A stretch of DNA of 30,031 nt, taken from positions 1 to 30,031 of the IMG/VR virus record IMGVR_UViG_3300033233_000132; one strand, given 5' to 3'. This DNA is from a virus. The notes beneath the pieces are model-generated. The model did not search any database and was not told the DNA's origin. It worked only from the letters and a program-made list of their open reading frames with translations. Made by a program: the position numbers and the translations under genes. Below are positions 12,240 through 20,252 of this stretch, piece after piece. Numbering within the stretch: position 1 is the first letter of the stretch; the number at the start of each line of letters is the position of its first letter.

Positions 12240-13022
12240 CTATTCGACCCACCACACTTCGGCGTAGCCGGAGCCACCGTTGCCGCCGGCGTAGGCGGCC
12301 GCCGTAGTCGTCCCCGCACCGCCCCCGCCACCGCCGGTGTTCGCCGTCCCGCTAGTTCCCGCCACGTCCCGACCACCGTCGCCGCCGCCGGCGTTCCCCT
12401 TTCCGACAGTGCCGCCGGTGGCGCCCGAGCCGCCGCCGCCTCCTCCCCCAAAGCCGTTGACGCCCGGCCCACCGTCGCCACCCTTGGCCACACCGGTTGC
12501 ACTATTACCGCCGGCAAAGCCACGCAGCCCAGCCCCGCCGCGCGCGGAGACAGTGCCAGTCGCGCCAGCGCTGGTTGTCGGGACTCCGCCGGCGCCTCCA
12601 GCTCCGCCGCCGCCTCCGGCGGCACTGGTAGTTCCGGATGCGGGGCTGGCGCCTCCCCCATTCGCTCCGGTGTCGGCAGCGGCAGTGGCGGCGGGGGGGG
12701 CGCCAGGACCGCCGCCCTTCGCAGTAGCGAGCGTTCCGAAGGTCGTATCGCCCCCGATCACGCCCGGGTTTGTGCCCGCCGCGCCCCCAGCGCCCCCAGC
12801 GCCGATCGTGATCGCGATCGTGTTCCCGACCGGGGTGCCGGTGACATCGACCACGCGCTCGATGACTTGGCCGCCTCCGCCACCGCCGGCGGCACTGTTC
12901 GCAGTCGCCGGGACGCCACCGCCACCCCCGCCGCCACCGACGAGGAAGACGACGACGTTATCGACGCCGGTCGGGCGGGTCCAATTGCCGCTCGCGGTGA
13001 AGGCTTGACGCTTGAGCGCCAT
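12240..13022 (-). CDS. Polyglycine-rich tail fibre/adhesin-like protein
   Basis: 260 residues. A short conserved front (FTASGNWTRPTGVDNVVVFL) is followed by VGGGGGGGG and then long Gly/Ala runs to the end, closing GGNGGSGYAEVWWVE. The pattern (an N-terminal TxSGxWTxPxGV strand, glycine-rich body, aromatic end) is that of phage glycine-rich fibre proteins, whose glycine runs can form polyglycine-II helices as in T-even-type adhesins. Probably sits at the tail tip or fibre end and contacts the host. The start overlaps the stop of the preceding gene by one base. Confidence 0.75.
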   Translation of the reverse strand: MALKRQAFTASGNWTRPTGVDNVVVFLVGGGGGGGGVPATANSAAGGGGGGQVIERVVDVTGTPVGNTIAITIGAGGAGGAAGTNPGVIGGDTTFGTLATAKGGGPGAPPAATAAADTGANGGGASPASGTTSAAGGGGGAGGAGGVPTTSAGATGTVSARGGAGLRGFAGGNSATGVAKGGDGGPGVNGFGGGGGGGSGATGGTVGKGNAGGGDGGRDVAGTSGTANTGGGGGGAGTTTAAAYAGGNGGSGYAEVWWVE

Positions 13023-13225
13023 CAGCCGCCTCCTTCGGGGGCCGGCGGGATGAACCGATCGCCGGCAGGGTCATAGGTCCATCCGGGACCGGGACGGTCG
13101 AGACGGCCATCGACGCGGATGATGGCATCCCAGTCCGCCGCGATCGAGGCCACGAGCGCATCGTCGGCCACGATCACGTTCTCGACCCGGCCGGCACGGA
13201 CGAGAGCGTAGATCTGCTCATTCAT
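13022..13225 (-). CDS. Small tail-fibre-associated protein
   Basis: 67 residues (MNEQIYALVRAGRVENVIVA, then DWDAIIRVD, then GPGWTYDPAGDRFIPPAPEG). The combination of VxNVIVAD, a central VD and PGPGWxYD-x-F-x-PP is common in small proteins encoded beside tail-fibre genes in many phages, whose precise role (fibre assembly or minor component) is unclear. A GGAG sequence lies 8 bases upstream of the ATG, just after a large hairpin. Confidence 0.7.
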   Translation of the reverse strand: MNEQIYALVRAGRVENVIVADDALVASIAADWDAIIRVDGRLDRPGPGWTYDPAGDRFIPPAPEGGG

Positions 13226-13237
13226 CGATCCGTCTCC

Positions 13238-13276
13238 CGGCTGACCGGCCGGACGTGCTGCCCGGCCGGTCAGCCG
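13238..13276. terminator. Strong intercistronic hairpin, 15-base-pair stem
   Basis: Positions 13238-13252 pair perfectly with 13262-13276 around a 9-base loop. It fills most of the gap between the genes ending at 13283 and starting at 13225. No T-run follows, so it may be a U-less terminator, a partial terminator or an mRNA stabiliser. Confidence 0.6.
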
Positions 13277-13282
13277 TCAGTC

Positions 13283-13750
13283 TCATTCGTACCAGGTCAG
13301 CCCGTACCTCACGGTGACCGCCGTGCCGGCCGCCTGCTCGTCGAGCAGGTCGATGTTGCCATTCGCCCCGCCGCCGGCGGCGAGGACGATCGCCTCGTCG
13401 GGGTTGAGCGCGACCCACTGGACCATCGCCCGCGAGTTGAAGGGCAGGATGAGCGTCGCGTTCGTCTCCTTCGTGCCGATCGTCGGGCCCGTGTTCGCGG
13501 TCGTCACGGCGGCCGGCGCGCTGTTGTCCCGCGGCTTCGCCGTGAACGCGGTCCCGACCGTCGACGCGACGGACATCCGCCAGAGCTTGCCCATCACCTG
13601 GTTGTCCTGCGCCGCCCCGGCCGCGCCGAGGATGAGGCGGCTGATCGCGCAGGTCCGGCTCGAGCCGGTCGTGATCCGCACCGCGTCGGCCTCCGTGGCC
13701 GCCGTGGCGCTCGTCGCGTGGCTGGTTTCGACCGAGTAGTAGAACGGCAT
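13283..13750 (-). CDS. Hypothetical virion protein
   Basis: 155 residues, Ala/Thr-rich and beta-patterned throughout (ATLILPFNSRAMVQWVALNP, ending VRYGLTWYE). No signal peptide or membrane helix. Its own Shine-Dalgarno sequence AAAGGAG stands 7 bases before the ATG at 13750. The composition and position between the fibre-like protein and small fibre-associated protein suggest a minor structural or decoration protein; this is inference only. A strong hairpin follows the gene. Confidence 0.65.
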   Translation of the reverse strand: MPFYYSVETSHATSATAATEADAVRITTGSSRTCAISRLILGAAGAAQDNQVMGKLWRMSVASTVGTAFTAKPRDNSAPAAVTTANTGPTIGTKETNATLILPFNSRAMVQWVALNPDEAIVLAAGGGANGNIDLLDEQAAGTAVTVRYGLTWYE

Positions 13751-13751
13751 C

Positions 13752-14015
13752 TCAGGACTCCTTTCCGAAACTGACGGCGTGAAGCGGGAGCGGGCCGAGC
13801 CGCTCGTCGCATGCCGGGCAGATGTAGATCACTCCCGGATCGCCCCGCAGGGCGGGCGGGAGATCGGCGGTCACGGCGCCCCCGGGCGCGCCGCAGTTGA
13901 GGCAACTGATCCGGGTCAGGCCGTCGGACGTGATCTGCGGCCGGGTGATCCCGCCCGCGCCGGACGAGACGCGCACGATCCGGCTCTCGAACTCGACGTT
14001 GAGTCTCGTCGTCAT
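13752..14015 (-). CDS. Small zinc-ribbon protein in the tail region
   Basis: 87 residues from MTTRLNVEFESRIVRVSSGA. A four-Cys zinc ribbon is formed by CLNC and, about 30 residues later, CPAC (ISCLNCGAPGG, then VIYICPACDE). The start at 14015 is preceded by a GAGAGGAGG purine run that can act as a ribosome binding site; earlier in-frame codons would overlap the fibre-like gene heavily. Zinc ribbons are unusual for virion proteins, so this may be an assembly factor. No family recognised. Confidence 0.6.
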   Translation of the reverse strand: MTTRLNVEFESRIVRVSSGAGGITRPQITSDGLTRISCLNCGAPGGAVTADLPPALRGDPGVIYICPACDERLGPLPLHAVSFGKES

Positions 14016-14025
14016 CCTCCTCCTC

Positions 14026-14568
14026 TCATGGACCCGGCTTCCATCCGTCAGCGTCCGGGTGATAAGGCCTGCCCTGCGGCGGGATGACCGTCGCGTCGGG
14101 CCAGAGTCCGGCGAGCTGCGCCGCCGTCGGCGCCGCGGCATCGACGCAACTGACTGCGACCGCCACGATGTCCGAGCCGGAGTAGCTCGGGATGACGGTC
14201 CGCGTCCGGCCGGCGCGCGTCGTCACGACCGAGCTGACCTGCGAGCCGGCCCAGTTGATGACGCTCACCGTCTCGGCGACCGCGTCCGTCCGGCTGACGC
14301 GGGTTGGCACGCCGGGGCTGGCGTAGGTGATCGCGAGCGTCACAGGGCATGGCCAGACCGCCGCAGGGTCCTGCCAGGTCGCCGCGCCCACGCCGGTCGT
14401 GGCCAGGACCTGGCCGGCGCCGCTCGGAATGCCGCCGATGGCGACGCCGTTGACCGCGCCGACGGTCGGGCTGGGCAGCGTGCCCGAGAGATCGCCCCCG
14501 GCCGGCGAGCCGGTCGCCAGTGCGCCGGCCGGAAGATCGGCGGGGGTGGAGATGACGCTGATCTTCAT
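14026..14568 (-). CDS. Tail fibre-like protein
   Basis: 180 residues from MKISVISTPADLPAGALATG. Residues about 20-65 contain the phage fibre motif GGDLSGTLPSPTVGAVNGVA and GAGQVLATTGVGAATWQDPA, usually found in trimeric tail or side-tail fibres. A beta-rich middle follows. The C-terminal 30 residues (AAQLAGLWPDATVIPPQGRP...) resemble the repeat unit of the protein at 11573-12223. The ATG overlaps the stop of the tail-tip gene by four bases. It is short for a full fibre and may be a fibre-tip or connecting piece. Confidence 0.65.
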   Translation of the reverse strand: MKISVISTPADLPAGALATGSPAGGDLSGTLPSPTVGAVNGVAIGGIPSGAGQVLATTGVGAATWQDPAAVWPCPVTLAITYASPGVPTRVSRTDAVAETVSVINWAGSQVSSVVTTRAGRTRTVIPSYSGSDIVAVAVSCVDAAAPTAAQLAGLWPDATVIPPQGRPYHPDADGWKPGP

Positions 14569-16199
14569 GACAGCGAGCCCGCCCAGAGCAGGACTGCGGT
14601 CATATCCACACCCCCGTAGTAGCCGCCGGGGTGGTAGTGCGAATAGGCCAGTGACCAGTAGCGGTAGGCGGAATCGCCGAGTGGCACGGAGATCTGAGCG
14701 CCTGCGGCTACCAAATCCGCATACGTGGCAATCGTCTTCCAAGACGAACCGTCATTCGATGCTTGGATCGATATGCCATCGTTGAGACCACCGTACTCGA
14801 TGACCCGGATGGCGCAGATGCGTGGGCTGCCGGCAGCGAGCAGGTCCCATGTCCATCGCGCGGTGATCGTGCCGGCGGGCGGAACGCCAGCATTGATGCC
14901 CCAGCCCCCGCCGTTGTTCGGGGTCCCGTAGAGGGTCGCTGGCCCGCTGATCGTGGCGGTCGATGGGTAGACCGGGCTCGCGGCCACGTAGGCTCCTGGA
15001 GGATTGAGATAGCCGCCCAGGACATCGACGGAACTGCTCGTGGTCGGATTGATGTTCGGCGTGTACGAGCAGCCGAAGATCGGCGCCCACGACAGCTCGA
15101 GCTCCACATCGTAGACCGCTTGGGTCAGGTTGCCGGGCCGGCCGAACGACTTCGAGACGACGCGTGCCGGCCGGCCGATCGTCCAGCCCGGAGCATGGGT
15201 GAACTTCACGCTGTTGATGAGCTGGCCGTGCTTGACGTCATTCAGGTTCGCGGCCGGCAACTGGATCCGGGTCGTCACCCGCTCGTCCTGGGTTGCGTGC
15301 TGGGCGAGCAGGCGCGCCGCGAGAGCCGTCGCCTTTGCCGCGGTCTTCACGTTCGCGGCCGGCGCGGCGACGTCGCGGAAGCCGAACGTGTAGCTCGTGC
15401 TGTAGTCGTAGGTGTAGACGCTACCGCCGTCGTAGGGCAGGTAGATGCCGGCTGCGACCCGGCTCCCCTGGCGGGTGACAACGGTGTCCTCGGACGGCGG
15501 CCAGGTCGTGGCGAGGTCGATGTCAGCGGCGGCGTTGCTAATCGCCAGGCTCGATGTGTCGAGCCCCGAGGTGTTCGGGTCGTAGCAGGCGAGCTCGATC
15601 TGCTCACTCGCCTCGTGGTAGCGCGCGTAGTGGTTGTAGTTGCTGATCAGGCTGATGTCGCGCAGGACGTCGGCTGCGCTCTGGCCGCGGTAGTCCACGG
15701 CGTCCATGGCGAACGCGTCGAGTCCGTCCCAGTCGATCAGGCCGTGGTCGTGGACGGTCGAGAGGTAGTCCGAGGCGAGCAGCCAGGTCAGGCGCGCCTT
15801 CGCCGTCTCGGCCGGCCGGTTGCCGTCGGCACCGGTGACGATCCGCAGGCCGAGGATCGTGTTCTCCTGGACGAGCTCCAGCTCCCATACCCGGCCCGAT
15901 CCGGTCGGATAGAGGATGCCGTCCGAGCCGCGGACGATCCGCTGATCACCGATGTAGCCGTTCCACACGAGCTGGTTGCCGCTCGGGCATTCGGTCTCGA
16001 CGAGGTACCAGCGGTGGAGGGTCTTGAAGTCGTACTCCGCGTTCGGGTCGTCGACGACGACACGGATCACGTCCGCCTCACCGACCGCGGCGCGCGCCGA
16101 GAAGCCGGTCTCGGTGACGAGCCGGACGCGGTTCGAGATCACGATGTCCCAGCCCGCGCCGGCGGGGCTGGTCGGGTGAGACCAGTGGTGCTGCAACAC
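14565..16199 (-). CDS. Tail-tip/hub protein with C-terminal discoidin-like domain
   Basis: 544 residues from a GTG at 16199. The gene follows the tape measure directly, where distal tail and tail-associated baseplate proteins are encoded. Residues about 20-370 are beta-rich with features of siphophage hub proteins (VRVVVDDPNAEYDF-like strands, YHEASEQIELACYDP). Residues about 390-544 resemble a galactose-binding/F5/8 type C fold (ISIQASNDGSSWKTI, then AYRYWSLAYSHYHPGG), suggesting host-sugar binding. No separate Dit gene is visible, so one protein may combine the hub and receptor functions. Confidence 0.7.
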   Translation of the reverse strand: MLQHHWSHPTSPAGAGWDIVISNRVRLVTETGFSARAAVGEADVIRVVVDDPNAEYDFKTLHRWYLVETECPSGNQLVWNGYIGDQRIVRGSDGILYPTGSGRVWELELVQENTILGLRIVTGADGNRPAETAKARLTWLLASDYLSTVHDHGLIDWDGLDAFAMDAVDYRGQSAADVLRDISLISNYNHYARYHEASEQIELACYDPNTSGLDTSSLAISNAAADIDLATTWPPSEDTVVTRQGSRVAAGIYLPYDGGSVYTYDYSTSYTFGFRDVAAPAANVKTAAKATALAARLLAQHATQDERVTTRIQLPAANLNDVKHGQLINSVKFTHAPGWTIGRPARVVSKSFGRPGNLTQAVYDVELELSWAPIFGCSYTPNINPTTSSSVDVLGGYLNPPGAYVAASPVYPSTATISGPATLYGTPNNGGGWGINAGVPPAGTITARWTWDLLAAGSPRICAIRVIEYGGLNDGISIQASNDGSSWKTIATYADLVAAGAQISVPLGDSAYRYWSLAYSHYHPGGYYGGVDMTAVLLWAGSLS

Positions 16200-16201
16200 G
16201 G

Positions 16202-17893
16202 TCAGTCGATCCCTACGCGGCTGACGCTCGCCGTCCGCCGCCAGCCCACGGTCGCCTTCTCGACGCTCCGGGCGGTGACGTTGACGATCGGCCGGTTGGC
16301 GATGATCGTCGCCTGGAGCCCCCGGATCGCGGACACGATCGCGTTGGTATTCGTCCGGTCCTCGGCCGGCGTGCGCTGCTGGATCTCGCGCAGCCGGGCG
16401 AGGTGCGCCTCCATCGAGTGCATCGAGGGCGCAGTCGAGGCGGTGAACCGTTCGAGCGCGGCACGCTCGGCACGGACGTCGGGGGACATGAACTTCGCGT
16501 TGAACCCGGCCGAACCTTCGAGGGGGCGGGTGCGCTGGCGCTCGGGGACGGCCGTCGTCTCTCCGCGGGTGGCGCGGAACGTATGACCGCCGAAGCGGTT
16601 CGTCGCCCCGAACTGGTGCGACTGGTCGAGGACACCCGAGACTTCGGTCGCCGCGGCGGCGAGCCCGATGCCGAGCCCGATCAGACCGAGCTTGCCGAGC
16701 AGGCCGGGCCCTTTGCCTCCCACGACATCAGGTCCTGGCAGGCCTCGCCCGCCCGGCAGGCCACCGCCGTTGACGACGCCGGCGTTGATGTTCACCACGC
16801 CGGCGTTCATGCCCAAGACGCCCTTGATCAAGCCCTTGCCGAGCTCGCCGACGATGCCCGACACGGCGCCGCCGGTCAGCTTGTTCAGGCCCCACCCGGT
16901 GAGGACTGCGGTCTGCAACCACGGCGGCAGGCCGGTGAACAGGTCATAGGCTGCCTTCGCTCCCTGGCCGGCAAGGCGCATCGCGTCGGCGATCGAGCCC
17001 CAGGGGATCGTCTCGGCGGTAGTCAGGACCTTGTCGAAGGCGCCGGCGAGGCCTCTGCCGAGCTCCCGGATATCGGCGATCACCCGGGGATCGGCGAGCT
17101 TCGTGCGGAGCCACGACGAGGCCTCCTTGATGACCGGCAGGAAGCCCTCCGCGAGCGCCACCTGTGCTCCCTCGATCGCATCGTCGAGCCTGCGCATCGC
17201 GCCGGCATACGTGTTCGCGGCGGCCGCCCCGGAACCGCCGAACTCCTTGTTCAGCTCGGCCAGGATGATCTTCTGGGCCTGGGCCGTCTTGCCCGCCTTG
17301 ACGAGCGTCTTGATCTGCTTCTGCTGCTTCTCATCGAACGTGACGCCGACCCGCGTCAGGGCCGTGATCCCCTTGACCGGATCGTTGAGCGCCTTCCCGA
17401 GCTGGATCGCGCCCGAGGTCATGTCCGTGCCCATGGCGGTGGACATGTCGGCCAGGACCGAGATCGACTGGTTGAAGATGTCGTTGCCCTTGCCGGCCTC
17501 GTTGCGCACGTTCGTGAACGTGAGCATCAGGTTCGCCGCTGCCTGAACCTGCTTGTCGTCGATCGTCGTCTTGTCCTCGATCGCGTTCGACAGGTCCCGG
17601 ATGCTCGCGGCGGTGACGTTCGCGGCACCCTTCGTGCTCCGCAGCACGGCATTCGTCTGCGCGGTCACGTTCTCCAGCTCGGCCAGCGAGCCGAGCCCGG
17701 CCTTGACCGCCGCTCCGAGCCCGACCAGGGCTGCACCGCCGAGCAGGGTGACATTCTTCGCCAGTGCGCCGACGCCGGCCCGGGCGCGGCTGGAGACCTT
17801 GCCCAGCGTCCCGATGTCGCCGGTCACCTTGCGGATCGGGCCGGAGGCCTGGTTCCGCGCCGTGAGCAGGATCGCCAGCTCCTTCTCGGCCAT
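16202..17893 (-). CDS. Tail tape measure protein
   Basis: 563 residues. The N-terminal region is helical, with a pattern seen in tape measures (LAILLTARNQASGPIRKVTG) and an early hydrophobic segment (VTLLGGAALVGLGAAVKAGL) near 48-67. Sequence around 70-280 resembles the TP901-type tape-measure core (AANLMLTFTNVRNEAGKGND, KQQKQIKTLVKAGKTAQAQK). A second hydrophobic stretch near 400-420 (LGLIGLGIGLAAAATEV) may be a membrane-entry segment. At about 0.15 nm per residue the tail would be roughly 85 nm. The start overlaps the end of the chaperone GT frame by one base, the normal siphophage order. Confidence 0.88.
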   Translation of the reverse strand: MAEKELAILLTARNQASGPIRKVTGDIGTLGKVSSRARAGVGALAKNVTLLGGAALVGLGAAVKAGLGSLAELENVTAQTNAVLRSTKGAANVTAASIRDLSNAIEDKTTIDDKQVQAAANLMLTFTNVRNEAGKGNDIFNQSISVLADMSTAMGTDMTSGAIQLGKALNDPVKGITALTRVGVTFDEKQQKQIKTLVKAGKTAQAQKIILAELNKEFGGSGAAAANTYAGAMRRLDDAIEGAQVALAEGFLPVIKEASSWLRTKLADPRVIADIRELGRGLAGAFDKVLTTAETIPWGSIADAMRLAGQGAKAAYDLFTGLPPWLQTAVLTGWGLNKLTGGAVSGIVGELGKGLIKGVLGMNAGVVNINAGVVNGGGLPGGRGLPGPDVVGGKGPGLLGKLGLIGLGIGLAAAATEVSGVLDQSHQFGATNRFGGHTFRATRGETTAVPERQRTRPLEGSAGFNAKFMSPDVRAERAALERFTASTAPSMHSMEAHLARLREIQQRTPAEDRTNTNAIVSAIRGLQATIIANRPIVNVTARSVEKATVGWRRTASVSRVGID

Positions 17894-18551
17894 CAGTCAT
17901 CCTCCGGGAACAGGACGGCCTCGAGGGCGCGCAGAGCCGCGAGAGCGTCGGCCTTGGCGATCCGGGCCTCGAAGCTGACGCCATCGGGCAGCGGCGTGCG
18001 CGCGGCGCTGGCGAGCTCGCGGTCCCATGTCCGGGACGCGAACACGCGCCACATCAGCGCGCGCACGACCGGGACGGGCTGCGCCATGAGCTCGGGATAG
18101 GTCCAGCCGGTCAGGGCCATCACCTCGACCTCGTAGGCCTCTCGGGCGTCGGGGTCATCAGGGTCTAGGGCGCGCTCGCCCGTCGCGAGCGACGAGACGG
18201 CGCGCCGGATCGGTTTGGGACCGGACGGGTCGTCGCCTCGTAGGCCTCGTTCACGGCCTCGACGATCCGTTCGAGCGTGTCCGGAGCGAGGCGGCGGACC
18301 ACCTCCTCGGTGATCGGGACCGGGCGCGGTTGCCCATCCTCGTCGGCATCGAGCAGCGTCCAGCTCGCGATCGCGCGGGTGACGAGCAGCCGGCGCGCGG
18401 CGCCCTCGCTCGGGGCCGACCCGATGTCCACGAGGTCGTCCCAGCACAGGGCCGTGTAGACCTCGGCCGAGTCCGTCTCGTGCGGCGTGCCCGGACATTC
18501 GCACGGCCCGAGGCTGACCGTGCGAGTGCCGAGCGTCAGGAAACGGCTCAT
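17893..18551 (-). CDS. Tail assembly chaperone GT (frameshift fusion)
   Basis: A longer chaperone of 219 residues made when ribosomes slip back one base at CCCAAAC (18219-18213). The first 113 codons are shared with the G product; after ...RPVPN translation continues PIRRAVSSLATGERALDPDD to the stop at 17893. The downstream frame has no good start codon of its own and is placed in -1 relation. The T part contains EVEVMALTGWTYPELMAQPV and a helical C-terminus. In lambda-like phages GT binds the tape measure and recruits tail tube subunits; the gene sits exactly between the tube and tape-measure genes. Confidence 0.85.
18165..18551 (-). CDS. Tail assembly chaperone G
   Basis: 128 residues from MSRFLTLGTRTVSLGPCECP, with a stop TAG at 18167-18165. 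A beta-like front is followed by helical sequence (AARRLLVTRAIASWTLLDAD and LERIVEAVNEAYEATTRP), in keeping with tail assembly chaperones. The last 15 residues (after the slippery site) are Arg/Ser-rich and would be replaced in the GT product. Start overlaps the tail tube stop by four bases. Confidence 0.82.
   Translation of the reverse strand: MSRFLTLGTRTVSLGPCECPGTPHETDSAEVYTALCWDDLVDIGSAPSEGAARRLLVTRAIASWTLLDADEDGQPRPVPITEEVVRRLAPDTLERIVEAVNEAYEATTRPVPNRSGAPSRRSRRASAP
18169..18219 (-). promoter_or_regulatory. Programmed -1 ribosomal frameshift signal
   Basis: The slippery heptamer C-CCA-AAC (18219-18213) is in the correct X-XXY-YYZ phase for the G frame. Six bases later GGCGCGC (18206-18200) can pair with GCGCGCC (18175-18169), and a smaller stem CGTCG/CGACG lies inside. 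Spacer length and stem match classical -1 frameshift stimulators. Confidence 0.85.
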
Positions 18552-19555
18552 GGCAGGGTCGAGACGCTGTTGACGACCGCGATCTGCGCGCGGCCGCCGA
18601 GCGTCGCGTCGTAGACCATCGAACCTTCGATCCCGTAGATCGCCTCGCCATCGCGCTCCGCCCGCCCGATCGTCCGGAATCGGACGCGAGCGTCGACCGT
18701 GAGCGTCTTCGTTCCCGAGCCGGCGGCGCGGATCCGCCAGCGGCGCTCCTGGACCGTCGATCCCGAGGTGTTGTAGATGTCGTGGACATTCGTTTTGGAG
18801 GTCGCCCCGATCTTGAGTCCGGCCTCGAACGTGATCCCGGCCTTGCCGCTGACGCCCCGGTCGACGGCGGTGTCGCTCGTGCCGCCGTAGCCCAGGAGCG
18901 TGTAGGGCACCGTGCTCGTGAGCCGGAAATTGACGAGGCTCGCGGTCAGCTCGGCGAGCGAGCCGAAGGCGGTCGCTGTCGTCCCCTCGCTGACTGTCGT
19001 CAGGTGGCCCTCGACCGTTTCGAGCGTGGCCGGCGCGGTGAGCGCGGCGGTGAGCGCATTGATCTCCCGGTTGAGCGCGATCAGCGCGACATCGGTCGTC
19101 CAGGGCGCGTTGCCGGGTGTGGTCAGGGCATCGAACCCGAGGGTGACCTCGTGCGCCAGGCAGCCCGTCAGGCGCCACTGGTCCTGGGCCGTCTCCGAGC
19201 CCAGCTCGATCGTGTAGGGTTTCGGGGTGAGACTCGTCTCATCGGGCGTGTAGGTCCAGGTGTAGGGACCGGTGCCGGTGGGGGTGATCGAGCCGGCAAG
19301 GTGCATCTCGAGGAGATGCATGATGTCCTCGAAGCGGACCTGCGAGCTGATCTGTCCGGCGGCCCCGCGCAGCCCGAACGTTCCGCGGCCAGGCTGTTCG
19401 TCCGAGAGCCGGCCCCAGTCCTCGTCGGGATTGAGATAGCCCCGGTCGAGGTCGAACGCCGTCGCCTTGCCGGGATAGACCGTCGTTGCCGCAACGGCCG
19501 TGACGAAGGCCGACTGGCGGCCGAACTGGATCTTGTCGAACACCATCTGTGACAT
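18548..19555 (-). CDS. Major tail tube protein
   Basis: 335 residues from ATG 19555 (MSQMVFDKIQFGRQSAFVTA); a TTG one codon earlier is also in frame. Beta-rich and Thr/Gly-rich with an early KIQFGRQSAFVTAVAATTVY segment, as in tube proteins of siphophages where the first strand is followed by TxxYPG. It directly precedes the frameshifted tail chaperone and tape measure, which is the standard position. Longer than lambda-type tubes, so an extra Ig-like or inserted domain is possible, but none is assigned. Confidence 0.75.
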   Translation of the reverse strand: MSQMVFDKIQFGRQSAFVTAVAATTVYPGKATAFDLDRGYLNPDEDWGRLSDEQPGRGTFGLRGAAGQISSQVRFEDIMHLLEMHLAGSITPTGTGPYTWTYTPDETSLTPKPYTIELGSETAQDQWRLTGCLAHEVTLGFDALTTPGNAPWTTDVALIALNREINALTAALTAPATLETVEGHLTTVSEGTTATAFGSLAELTASLVNFRLTSTVPYTLLGYGGTSDTAVDRGVSGKAGITFEAGLKIGATSKTNVHDIYNTSGSTVQERRWRIRAAGSGTKTLTVDARVRFRTIGRAERDGEAIYGIEGSMVYDATLGGRAQIAVVNSVSTLP

Positions 19556-19558
19556 CAA

Positions 19559-19774
19559 TCAGCCCTCCGGCTTGGCCGGGGCGTACAGCCCCGAGGCGAT
19601 GAGATCAGCGACTACGGCGGCCGGCTCCGCCTCGCGGATGAAGGCGAGTCGGCAGACATCGTGCTCGGTGAGATCACGGGCCGGGACGCCGCTGACGTGC
19701 CGCTCGGCTCCGGCAAAGACGAGGACCGTGCGTTCGGAGCGCGGGTCGAACGCCGGGGTTGGCTTCGTTGTCAT
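19559..19774 (-). CDS. Small hypothetical tail-region protein
   Basis: 71 residues from MTTKPTPAFDPRSERTVLVF. An excellent Shine-Dalgarno sequence (AGGAGG, 5 bases before ATG) fixes the start and suggests strong expression. Sequence GVPARDLTEHDVCRLAFIRE and the closing LIASGLYAPAKPEG look like a compact domain; the VPARDLT...SGLY pattern is one I have seen in small phage head-tail proteins of unknown function. Confidence 0.7.
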   Translation of the reverse strand: MTTKPTPAFDPRSERTVLVFAGAERHVSGVPARDLTEHDVCRLAFIREAEPAAVVADLIASGLYAPAKPEG

Positions 19775-19784
19775 CGATGCCTCC

Positions 19785-20252
19785 TTAGAGCCCCTCGAAG
19801 AACGTGCTCTTGAATGCCTCCTGCGCTCGCGCCTCCGACGCCGCGAATACGGGCGCGATGAATGGCCGGGCGGCCATCCCTGGATGCTGGACCGGCTCAC
19901 GGGCGAAGAAGGCGCGGGCGCGATGGCGCTCTCCAGCAGGGCCACCGAGGACGCCCTTCACGCGCGGACTGATCGTGTGGCGCTTCGCCCCATGCTCGAA
20001 GATGTTCGAGAGCTTCGACGTTGGGCTGACCGAGACCCCGAGCGGCGTCCGATGGCTCCGCGTCCGGGTCTTGCGAAATCCCTTCGGGAACCCGGGCCGC
20101 GCGCCCTGACTGCGCATCTCTTGGCGGACGACCTTCACCCCGGCTCGGAGCCCGCGCCTGGTTCGGTTGTTCACTTCCCGCGGGGCGAGCTCGGCGAGCA
20201 TCTTCTGGACCTCGGGTAGGCCGCGCAGGTCGATGCTGATGAATTCGCTCAT
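19785..20252 (-). CDS. HK97 gp10-like tail completion protein
   Basis: 155 residues from MSEFISIDLRGLPEVQKMLA. The pattern (SIDLRGLPEVQKMLAELAPR, then RTRRGLRAGVKVVRQEMRSQ, SNIFEHGAKRH, then ...HPGMAARPFIAPVFAA) is that of HK97 gp10-type head-tail joining proteins. Basic residues in the middle are typical. The ATG is set by a 4-base overlap with the tail-terminator-like gene upstream. Confidence 0.8.
   Translation of the reverse strand: MSEFISIDLRGLPEVQKMLAELAPREVNNRTRRGLRAGVKVVRQEMRSQGARPGFPKGFRKTRTRSHRTPLGVSVSPTSKLSNIFEHGAKRHTISPRVKGVLGGPAGERHRARAFFAREPVQHPGMAARPFIAPVFAASEARAQEAFKSTFFEGL

Noticed and set aside
12337-13008. Long Pro-rich open frame on the plus strand
   Set aside because: It is the antisense of the glycine-rich gene: GGN glycine codons read backwards as CCN proline codons. 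No ribosome site or neighbour supports it.
14763-18100. Very long plus-strand frames opposite the tail genes
   Set aside because: High GC removes stop codons in antisense frames. The minus-strand products are recognisable tail proteins and the plus-strand translations are not protein-like.
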